A DNA stretch of 64,000 bases from Periplaneta americana. Its lineage: Eukaryota; Arthropoda; Insecta; Blattodea; Blattidae. Under the pieces are notes generated by a model. The model saw only the letters and a list, made by a program, of their open reading frames with translations, made no database searches and was not told the origin of the DNA. The position numbers were made by a program, and so were the translations under genes. Positions 34,741-44,500 of the stretch are shown in pieces. The stretch spans positions 10,224,001 to 10,288,000 of the forward strand of contig NC_091123.1 in assembly GCF_040183065.1 (NCBI RefSeq), given 5' to 3'. Every line of letters starts with the position of its first letter. The stretch's first letter is position 1.

Positions 34741-37718
34741 ATATCCTCCTCCTGCTCTTATATTTGGTCTGTCAACAGTTTCACTCCAACTAGTGTTCAA
34801 TTAATGACAGTTAACTATGTACAGTGGTTGATACAATATCGTTAAAAACGAATTGAAGAAAACAACCTTTGTAGGCTTCTTTTTTCTTTTGGCTTGATTG
34901 TTGTGTTTGTTTGGTTTCATTCTTTCCAATTTATCGAATATTCTGTATGAATTCTTTTGTTTTAGAGATAGACATGTAAGGTCATCTCGACATATGCTAA
35001 ACGTTATCGCTATGTTGACGTTATTGATGAGGGATCATCTGAAGTCAAATTTTTAAGATCAGGAAAACAATATTCACATAAAAACAAGATAAAAATAAAT
35101 ATAGGCTATTAGAATAGAATTAGGGACAAAACTAATAATCTCTCAAATATTTGCAAAGAACCGACAACTGCTGATATTCTGAACTGATATGAAACAAATT
35201 AACAGGCCAGACAGATGACACAGTGGTGTGGAAGTGGCAAAGATGATAGTGGAGGTGGTCTAGAAATGACAGAGTTAGCAGTTGTGGTGGTGGACTGAAA
35301 ATTATACAGGTGATGGTTGTGGTTGCAATAGTGTTGATGGTGGAAGTAGAGACAAAGAATGGTGTTCATGGTTGTAGTGGTGTTGACTGTGGCAATGGAG
35401 ATGGTAATGGTGGTTGCCGTGGCAATGATGTAGGTGGTGACAAAAAATTATGTTCATGGAAGTGGTTATGATGATGTATGATAGACGAATGATTGATAAT
35501 AATAGAAACAGGGAAACTATTAGCAACAGAAGTGAAACGGCTACACAGCTGAATTCCACAGATTCTGCCTCGTCAGTCAGCTTGCTGTCTGAGCCTATCA
35601 TTTGTAGTGCATAACACGTGGTGTTACCCAGAGAACGTCCAAACACGATGATCTCCTTGTGGTTGACATCATGCCGCAGGGAGAGGAAGTCTAGAGCTGT
35701 CCTTGCATCCATGAACAGGCCCTCCTCACTGGGGGAGCCTTGAGACAATCCATAACCTCGGTACTCCAGCATCAGGATGTTGCACTGCAAGTTCTGGTAC
35801 AAGCCCAGCACATTCTGCAGCCTGCAATGAAGCGATTCTCAAGATGTGAAAGAAATTGCATATACAAATACAAGTAAAAAGATTATTAAAACATAAGAAC
35901 CCATCAGGAAAATTTTTAATCTGGCATTGTTTCAATGGTAAGCTAGAAACAAAGTGTTTTATTTATTACAGTAAAACTTCTTTTGTATGTTTCTCACTAA
36001 TGCGTTTTTCACATTTGTTCATTTTTTCTGAGATCTCGGCATAATTCCTATACTTTCCATTGTTAATTTATTTTAGATACACGTTTTTCATTTACTATAT
36101 GATCGCATTTTAAACTTCCAGGAGATACGAAATGTCATTTATATATTCTAAATCAATTTTGCTCGAAAATAAGTTTGCTGTGAAAATGTAACGCAAAAAA
36201 AAAAGTGGATTTTCATTGTTAAGATGCGACTTTCACATTTAATGTGTTCAATACGTGAAACCAATCTGGATGATAGCCCATGATATGTCATAAATCTATT
36301 TTGTGCAGAAGAACTGATAAGGAAACACGTACAAACATGTCTATATAATTTTTCTTTATTTCTTGTTTTTGTTTTGTTTTTTTAAATACTGTACTTGATC
36401 TACGATTTTAATAGAATTAAATAACTTTAATGCTAAAAAGCAATCACTACTTAATTGTCCATAGTGTATTCTTAATAATGCCAAACATATTCATACAAAT
36501 TCCAAAATCGCAGAAATTCAATCACTCATAAACATACTGCCAAACAAAATAAAAACCTGTATCTCCAATGCATCCCTGTTCATTATGGTATTATGGGCAA
36601 TGAGATTGCAGATTGTTTGGCAAAGAAAGGAACTAAAATATTACAAGTACCCTTGAAAAAGATATCTTATCACAGTGCCAAATTGTTCATTCAAACACAA
36701 TTTCAAATAAACATTTTACAGGAATTTCAAGAAAACAGTATTAATAAATCTTGGTCAGTATTGCTTACTGAAAAAGAATATAATACCTAATTCTCCTCGA
36801 CATGATGCAGTAGCGAAGTTTCGAATGCTCATGAAATATTGACTGGCCATTTTTCACGTGTTGTCATCCTTTCATAGTAATTTATTTTGTTTACAGGAGT
36901 CTAACGGACAAACATGAAACAATGCCTACACTGACACATGCTTTACCACATTCCATTCTGAGCATGCTTTCTCATCATGTCCATTTATCCCAATGCTTGA
37001 CAGCTTTTATTTTGATCGCTACGATTTCTTTTTCATTTTAACAAATTTGAACACTTTTCAGTGTCATTTTCCTTTTGTTCTAATTGAGAACTTCTAACGA
37101 AAAAAGTAACAAAATCCACACCTGACTTGAAAAAACTTATTTATACCTGTGACCCATATTTCCTGCATTGCCATGCAGGAAAAGTATTGTTGGAGCTACT
37201 GCTGCTTGATCACCAGGTTGACGAATGAAGAACAAATGCAGTAATGTCCCGTCTCCACTTCGTACAAAAACATTTTCATAAGGGAGCCCAAACATTGAAG
37301 GTACAGGAACAAATACTCTAGAGTGTGCTGGCATTTCAGGGTGGTAGAGGAGGTTGTCCTCTGTGTGGTATAAAATACCTGCCAATCACATGAAGATAAA
37401 TCCATATATTTCAAGAACTTTAAATAAAAGTGTAGTAACTTGTATATTGTAAGAGATACTGTTAGGTAAACACTTGCCTGTTGTTGCGAAACATAATAGA
37501 AGAAATGCCAATAAGCCACCATAAGCCCAGTAAAGAAGTAAACATGCCAGAACTGCAGCTCCTGCTAGGGCCCAGCACCGCATTATGATACTAGCGGCAA
37601 TATGTAGGACTCTGTGGGCCCCTAAATTTACCCCCATCACAGGACCTCCAATGCCAGATGAATTGCTCAACCGATCCTCTCCAGCTTTTACTTTAGGAGG
37701 AATTTCTGAGACCGACAT
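32233..37718 (-). CDS. ABHD13: ABHD13-type alpha/beta hydrolase, complete gene
   Basis: Five exons read on the minus strand: 37718-37478, 37378-37147, 35821-35628, 34630-34470 and 32499-32233. Intron phases are 1, 2, 1, 0, and the joined frame is 364 codons ending in a stop at 32233-32235. The start at 37718 is the first ATG after an in-frame TAG. Residues about 36-77 are strongly hydrophobic, a membrane anchor, and the catalytic domain follows. [10 protein letters not shown] supplies the oxyanion region, FGRSLGG the nucleophile elbow with Ser221, SGLAD the acid Asp298, and GTHNE the His328. These and the YRGYG segment match ABHD13 (Bem46 family; about 337 residues in humans), a type II membrane hydrolase whose substrate is unclear. 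Introns carry LINEs and other repeats. The first intron uses a GC donor. It lies head-to-head with EDEM3. Confidence 0.92.
32594..32715. mobile_element. Tigger-like terminal fragment
   Basis: It starts TACAGTAAAACATTCCCACT, matching the CAGTAAAAC terminus of the element at 6817 and preserving a TA before it. No matching opposite end is seen, so it is a truncated relic in ABHD13 intron 4. Confidence 0.45.
32716..34325 (+). mobile_element. LINE lineage B copy, split by a lineage A LINE
   Basis: The left part encodes [18 protein letters not shown] up to 32779. The right part resumes at about 33733 with [20 protein letters not shown], then [17 protein letters not shown] and [17 protein letters not shown], and ends in a (TATG)n tail at about 34294-34324. 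Without the insert the two parts form one non-LTR reverse transcriptase C-terminus. It lies in ABHD13 intron 4, antisense to the gene. Confidence 0.8.
32780..33732 (-). mobile_element. LINE lineage A inserted within LINE lineage B
   Basis: On the minus strand it carries the best reverse transcriptase segment in the window: [18 protein letters not shown], the catalytic YADD within [10 protein letters not shown] (about 33594-33617), [32 protein letters not shown] and the MNLRVP end, then a (TAAG)n tail. A C run near 33350-33361 shifts the frame. TACT at 32776-32779 and 33733-33736 is a possible short target duplication. Confidence 0.85.
34470..34630 (-). CDS. ABHD13: ABHD13 exon 4
   Basis: Encodes [36 protein letters not shown] and [10 protein letters not shown]. 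Acceptor GACGCAG, donor AAG|GTGTGT. The GGAVAI start completes the GRSLGG motif across the junction. Confidence 0.88.
34701..34741. repeat. (ATC)n microsatellite
   Basis: About 13 ATC units in ABHD13 intron 3. Confidence 0.9.
35220..35480. repeat. Degenerate GTGGTG/GATGGT-rich tract
   Basis: Imperfect triplet-like repeats rich in GGT and GAT in ABHD13 intron 3. This creates a spurious His-rich frame continuing from exon 3. Confidence 0.6.
35628..35821 (-). CDS. ABHD13: ABHD13 exon 3: nucleophile elbow
   Basis: Encodes [10 protein letters not shown]..., [11 protein letters not shown] and IIVFGRSL, with Ser221 as the nucleophile. Acceptor TTGCAG, donor TGG|GTAACA. The open frame runs on into the intron but loses similarity exactly at the donor. 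Confidence 0.9.
36480..36790 (+). mobile_element. LINE RNase H fragment in ABHD13 intron 2
   Basis: The peptide [20 protein letters not shown] is the RNase H PxHxGxxGNExAD segment of lineage C. The frame continues for about 45 codons and then breaks. Confidence 0.7.
37147..37378 (-). CDS. ABHD13: ABHD13 exon 2: HGNAG oxyanion region
   Basis: Encodes [17 protein letters not shown] through [15 protein letters not shown]. Acceptor TTGGCAG, donor AG|GTATAA, ending in phase 2. Confidence 0.9.
37478..37718 (-). CDS. ABHD13: ABHD13 exon 1: start and membrane anchor
   Basis: 80 codons plus one base. A hydrophilic N-terminus ([10 protein letters not shown]...) is followed by the hydrophobic anchor ending LLLCFATT. 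The donor is AG|GCAAGT, a GC donor. Confidence 0.88.
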
Positions 37719-38395
37719 ATTTGCAAAACCATTTCCCTAATTAAAGCTCTTCATATTTGAAAACATGTACATATTTCAGAGACTATGATACTGCTTTTCT
37801 TTACATAATTCATTACTAGGGATTAACATTCTCAGAATTTTCACCATGTCTCTACAAATTTACTGACCCCCCAAACAAACACACACTATCACCACGATAC
37901 ACCATACCAAAACTGAGACAAACGTCGAAATCTATAGAATACAGTAGGCTTTCCAGAGAGTATATTTGCAACGAGCTGAAATTCATGCGATTAGAGTAGG
38001 CCATTGTGACGTCTGCTCAAAGTGCATGTTACATATAATCTGTGATAATTGGGGAAATTGTATGGCTACTTGGCAGGGATTGAAGTGTAAAATTTGTTGT
38101 TTCGTTCGTATCACAGTTAGCGTTATTATTTAATTAAAATATGTGTATTTAGATAATTTCCTGATATGTGTATTGTGCTTGTTGTGTAGTGAACAGAATG
38201 TTTCGTGTGTTACATAAACGGACGAAAATGAAACTACTCGGAATGTGAAGTCTATTTCATTGTGACTGTTCATATTTTATTATAGTTAATAACACATTAT
38301 ACATCATGGCATATCTTACATCAAGATCTATACTGAATATTTCTTGACAAAAAGTCAGTGTTAGTTACGAGAATTACTTGTGCACTGACTTAGAA
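37719..38395. promoter_or_regulatory. Divergent intergenic region, candidate bidirectional promoter
   Basis: This separates the ABHD13 and EDEM3 start codons and must hold both 5' UTRs and probably both core promoters. No clear TATA box is set at a fixed distance. TGACGTCT at 38007-38014 has the ACGT core bound by bZIP factors of the CREB/ATF6/XBP1 group, which is notable because EDEM-family genes are ER-quality-control genes. Functional meaning is inferred only. Confidence 0.5.
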
Positions 38396-38535
38396 ATGGG
38401 AAGTCTATATTCATTAAAGGGACTTATACTTGCAATGATGATAGTGCTCACCTTTTGCCTCGGTCTAACTTCTATTTTAGCTCATTTGGGAGATGTGGCC
38501 CAGGCAATGACAAGTGAAGAAAGGGAGGAATTGAA
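38396..38535 (+). CDS. EDEM3: EDEM3 exon 1: signal peptide
   Basis: [20 protein letters not shown] and onward to residue 46, the ER signal sequence and the start of the mature protein. Donor GTAAGT, phase 2. Short enough to be overlooked, but the join to exon 2 restores [12 protein letters not shown]. Confidence 0.82.
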
Positions 38536-41500
38536 GTAAGTAAAAAGCCCTGTTTTCAATGTAAACAGTAGAGAGCAATATTGTTTTTAAACCATATTGT
38601 AAAATTATTGTTCACCATTTTTGCAATAAAGCTCATTTCAGCAACTAAATTGGTGAATATAAACAGTGAAGAAACTGGGAATGTGCCATATTAGAGGTTA
38701 TTTATTTATCCATTTAAGGGTGGGGCTATCAACTAGAAGGATGCGTTGGAAAGTATGAGTGTATAAGTGAATGGGTGTAGCCTACCTATATGTTTTATAT
38801 AGGCTAGGCCTACAATGAAACTTCAACTTAACCTATCCTGAAACAAATAACATTCTTTTCAGCCTAGTTCTTTTCTTATTGAATTGAACTTCATAGGCAC
38901 AGCAGTAGACCTGTGTGTAATTTAGGCAACAAATAATTACAACGAAACATTTTTACCTTAGTAGGCTACATCATAAGCTGTAGGACATGGCAAAAACGTC
39001 TAAGGCACTTTGATAAAGCCAGTTTGAAGAGAAATGCAGATTACAAAGTAATTGCTTAGGCCTACATTATAGCAAGCCAGTTGTTTATTTTCTTTTACTC
39101 TTACTTTTTTTTTGTAGACTGATGTGGGTTGTGTAGGAAATTAGGACTTCCTATGTTTGTACAGTAGGCCCAAATACAGTGAGCCCCAGCAAACCTCTCG
39201 GTGTTTATGTCAGCTAATCAGTGGCAGGTCCTCCCTGCCACTTCTGCTGCTTGCATCTGCGAACTCAGCAGTGCTTTGCCGGATTAAAACTTACATACTA
39301 GGCCTATGTTATAGATCTATTCTAGGACTACATTTCAAGACAGCTTCTACTTCAGTTTTTATTCGGTAAGCACAAGAGGTTGTCGTTGGCTTTTCCGATC
39401 ATTCATAGAACTTGTTTAATTGAATGTGTTCTTTATTCTTTAACGTTGTGTTGTGTTTTGGAATTGTTACATATTTGGAGAACGTTAGTTAGGCTACATA
39501 CAGAAAAATAAATTGTATGGCAGAACAAAGGAAAATTTTAGACGTAAATTTCCTGGCTACCAGTTATGTGTAGAAAAACAATACTAGGTCTTAATTTAAT
39601 GAAAACCTCTGGCTGAGGTTCTGGCTGATATGTAAGCCTACATCTATTATCAGGCAGTAGACCTACATCTCACTTGATGATGATATGTGTCAGAGGAAGA
39701 ACATTGTTTGTGTATACATCTGACGTCTGATTAGGTAATGTAATATGTTGCTAGTCAGCGATGTATGCTATGGAGGGGGAAAGGAACTGGCCACTCTACC
39801 CCATTATCTTCTGTATTAGTTGCCTCATGAGTGATGCCTTATTGGTGTCACTTAAGAGGTTAAACCTGTCTTCTGATAGTTGACTAAACAACAACAGCTT
39901 AATGAATAGGTGTAATGAAATAGGTTCTATGAATAACCGGGGAAGTCAACAACAGCCCTGTGTGCTTACTGAAGAAAAACTGGAAGGAATAGTAGTTGCT
40001 CTGGAGTGTAGTCTTTAAGTTTTAATCTGGTGAAGGGGTGAGAGTTTGCTGACACAAGGCAGTAGCAAGGGGATATCTACCACTGTTTGGCCGACAGAAA
40101 CACTGGGGAAGTTCACTGGGACTTCCTGTACAAAGTATAAGTGAAAAGTAGAGTTACCAAAATGGCGACAGTTTTTGCTGCCTATAATTAATGTAGCTAT
40201 CTTTGAGTGTTATGTTATGGTAGATATTTTACCATATTGCTAGCTTACTGTTGTCTCCATTTTACAGGGAAGAAGCGAGGGACATGTTCTACCATGCTTA
40301 CAGAGCATACATGGTGAGTTACTGTTATTTAATATGTACTGTAATGTCTTTGAAGCAGTATTCTCTTTAAATTGTGCTTGTATGCAGCTGCTTAAAGACT
40401 TCCATGTGCACAGAAATTTTGCTTCACAGCTGAAAATTTCTCTCAGGAAAACAGTTGGATCCGATCAAAATAAAATTTTGATTGTGCATGTTTTTGAAGT
40501 TAAATGACCATCATCACTCTTCAGTTGGTCTAAATTACTTTCTTATTAATGGAGAAAAATTCATTTCGGCACTGGGAATTGAACCCAGGACTCTCAGCTT
40601 GGTGTGCTGAGTGCTCTTAGCATCTAAGCTATGCTGAGACCCAACTTACTAAACTACTCTTCCATCTTCTTTTGCTGTTGTCTCCATTGCCACCTCTACT
40701 ACCAGACTTCTGCCAATGTCCTTCATTGCCCTCAGCCATTGCTGCTGTTGTCTGCTTTGTTATCTACTTTTTCTTATTCTTCTTTTCTCCACTGTCACTG
40801 TTGCCTATCTTATTTTGCCAACTCTTACCGCATCTCTTTCACTCATTCAGCTATCCATTTTTCGAGGACAGCAGCTGTGAGTGGCTGAAAGACCAGATTT
40901 CAAAATGTCCGCTGTGTTTGCAAAGAAATACACCATTGTTCCATGTGCTTCAGAATATAAGACACCATTGATTGTTGCCTGCCCCCTTCACTTTCGCTGG
41001 CTTGCAGCGAAAAAAAAAAGTGTTGCTACGAAAAATGTCTGTTGCTATTTCAGTGCTGTCGGTCAGCAAGACGTTCAATATGGTCGCTATTTCAGCACTG
41101 TCCCGGCTGAACGCAGCTACTGTCACCTCTTTTGTTATTTAAACTGCTTGTTTTGCCTCCTTTGACACCTTCTACTTCTTCATCTCCTTTATGGCCACAA
41201 TCTTCACAATTTCTACTGCATGCTGTATCTCTACTCATACTGCCTCTTCTACTCTCTCCTTCACTGCTGCTACTTCTGGCACATTTACCATTTGTATTGC
41301 TCTTTTTGTCACCTTCTCCACCTCTTCTGTCTCGTCCATATCTCTTTCATCACCTCTCCCTCCCTCATTTCCTCCTGCTCGCTGTAAACAGACATCATCT
41401 GGGTCACCTACAGTGAAATATATTGTATGAAATAAGTTATTTGCGGCAAAATTTGCTGTCAACTCTGGAATCAGCCTGCAATTGTTTGACAGTTTCTCAC

Positions 41501-44500
41501 CTAAGGGATCCACACCTGTGGAGTAATGGTTAGCACGTCTGGCCGCGAAACCAGGTGGCCCGGGTTCGATTCCCGGTCGGGGCAAGTTACCTGGTTGAGG
41601 TTTTTTTCGGAGTTTTCCCTCAAGCCAATATGAGCAAATGCTGGGTAACTTGCGGTGCTGGACCCCGGACTCATTTCACCGGCATTATCAACTTCATCTC
41701 ATTCAGATGCTAAATAACCTAAGATGTTGGTAAAGCATCGTAAAATAACATACTAAAATAATAAAAAAAAAAAACTCACTTGAGGGACTGATGATTGATT
41801 CCTGGGAGATTCTGCCACAGATTCACACATTCCAGCAATGCTCCATTGTGTTGCAGGAGAATGCTTATCCTGCCGATGAGCTGATGCCACTCAGCTGCTC
41901 AGGACGGTGGAGGGGCACGGAGCCCAGCAGGGGAGACATTGACGATACTCTTGGAAAGTAAGCAGCTAGCACCTACTCGTAAAGCTGCATCAGGAATGTT
42001 GTATATGAAAACTAACATGTTCATGCTTTTCCATTTCAGCTTCTCGCTGACTCTTATTGACACCCTGGATACTCTTGTTGTAAGTATGACATGTTTATGT
42101 TGGACACATGTTTAATTAATTTCTTGCAGAGATTGTAAAATGAAATCCTCTATTCATAATGTAAATTGTAATAATAATAAAATAATCCGTGGCGCTACAA
42201 CCCATGAAGGGCCAAGACCGACCAGCCGGCTGCTGGCCTCACGACTACATGCCGAAGCAGAGGTGGACGATCATCCAACCAGAATGGAGGTATCATGTGA
42301 TTAACACGATGAGCCCTCCAGCCGTTATAGCTGGTTTGCATAACCGGAATTCGGTACCTATTGTAACTCTCCAAGTGCATCACGATGCTGGGTGGGCACC
42401 GGTCCCATACACGAAATTTCATGAGAAAATTTCTTCCCCCAAGAGGACTCGAACCAACGCGCATTCCGTAACTCAAGTCCCAGGCATGATGCCTTAGACC
42501 ACGATGCCACGGCGCGGGACAGCGAAAATTGTAAACAGACGAAAGTGGAGCATTTTTTCCTTTACTTTCAATGTGATGTAGCATTACTCTGTGCTCTATC
42601 AGATGGGGAAAAAGTAGTCTGTAACTTCGAGAGCATTATTTTTTTACTGTGAAAGTATGTAACCGCATTTTTGGTGAATATATATATACTGGTTGTACAG
42701 ATGAAAGTTATATAAAAAAAGTGACAGTGGATTCATAGGATTCTTATAATTGCATGCAACGTTTATGCTCTCGATTGGCTGTTATTATAATATTTAGATT
42801 TTTCTTATGAGGGAAAAATTTGGAAAAATCTAATAGACAATAACTTATCAGTACCAGATGGACGAAGAAGAGATGCTGTAGCAGTCTTTCGAATAACTAC
42901 CTGGCATGACCGTTTGCACCTAATCTCTATCCTCCCATCTTTAGGGTGTCTTCTGTGTCATGAAAGTGTCTCCATCATGAACAAAGAACATTTAATCACA
43001 TGTGTAAAATTAAGTGATTGTGGACAGACCTTTATGAAGCAAGACGGCAAATGTCAAGTGTCTGAACATTAAAATAATAATATTTTTGAAAGAAGTCTGC
43101 CGAGTTAGCTCTGTGGTAGCTCGTCTGGCTTCAGATTAGCCAGCCCAGGTTCGATTCCCGGCGAGGCCAAAAATTTTCATTAAAAATTTCTACCTTGGGA
43201 CTAGAAGAGATGGAGGTGCACAACTTCTAATCACTAAATTGTGCACCAGTATGCCTTTGTTAAATCCCAAATCTCTCCGCAGTGTATATGAAGAGAAGGC
43301 ATATGTCACTGTTGATAGTGATTCGTCCGTCGGATGGGGACGTTAAGCTAGCGGCCCCCTTGGTGCTATTCAACAGGAGTAGGCTACATGCCGGCACCAG
43401 GTTTCCCCTTGTCCCTTTCTCAACATCATCATCCTCACCCATTTCCTACACTACACTTACACATAGACTCACCCTAGAACACGACATAACTCCTCAGAAA
43501 TACACATCGTGCATGACGTGGCCCTCCGAAATGGTGTGCGACTTGAAAATGGGTCACAGTCCTGCCATATATCCGCAGTATGCAGAATTCGAATCACGGA
43601 AGTGAAGTGGGTAGGCATTACACATACACACACTCTCCCTCTCTTTCCCCCTCTCTCCCTCTCCCTCCCTCTTTGTCAGTCTCCCCTTCTCCCTCTCTTC
43701 CCCTCCCACACCTCTCTCCCTCACCCTTCCTCTCCCTCGCTCTTTCCCTCAATCTCTCTCCCCCTTTCCCCCATCTCCCCTCCTTTCCATATCTCCCTTT
43801 TCTCCCCCTCCCCATCCCCTATCCCCCTTTTCTCCTTTTCCTCTCTCTCTTATTTCCCTTTATCTCCATCTCCCTCTCTCTTTCCCTCCACCTCTCTCTT
43901 CCTCCATCTCCCCCTCTCCCCTTCTGTCCCCACTTCCTCCTCCCCTCTCCCTATCAATCTCCGTCTCCTCTTCCTCCCTTCCCCTTCTCTCTCTTCCCTC
44001 CCCATCCCCCCTCTCTGTCACTCTTTCCCCCTCTCTTCCTCTCGCTCCCTGTCCTCCCTCTCTGTCTCTCTCTCTTCTCTTCTCCTCTCCCTCTCTGTCT
44101 CTCTCCCCCTCTCCCTCTCTGTCTCTCTCTCCCCCTTTCCCTCCCTGTCTCTCTCTCTCCCCCTCTCCCTCTCTGTCTCTCTCTCTCTCTCGCCTTCTCT
44201 GTCTCTCCCCCTCTCTCCCTGTCCTCCCTCTCTGTCTCTCTCCCCCTCTCTCTCCCTGTCCTCCCTCTCCGTCTCTCTCCCCCTCTCCCTCTCTGTCTCT
44301 CTCCCCCTCTCCCTCTCTCTCCCTGTCCTCCCTCTCTGTCTCTCCCCCCTCTCCCTCTCTGTCTCTCTCTCCCTGCCCTCCCTCTCTGTCTCTCTCCCCC
44401 TCTCCCTCTCTGTCTCTCTCTCCCCCTCTCCCTCTCTGTCTCTCTCTCTCTCCCCCTCTCCCGCTCATATTTCTGACAAAGCATATTTTGTGTATCAGTA

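Noticed and set aside
35302-35627. Continuation of ABHD13 exon 3 into a His-rich frame
   Set aside because: Similarity to ABHD13 stops exactly at the GT donor at 35627-35626 and resumes at 34630. The His-rich part is a GTG/ATG-repeat intron.
40631-41430. Several overlapping Leu/Ser/Pro-rich frames
   Set aside because: The sequence is CT-rich intron DNA. The frames overlap in all phases and show no recognisable domain.
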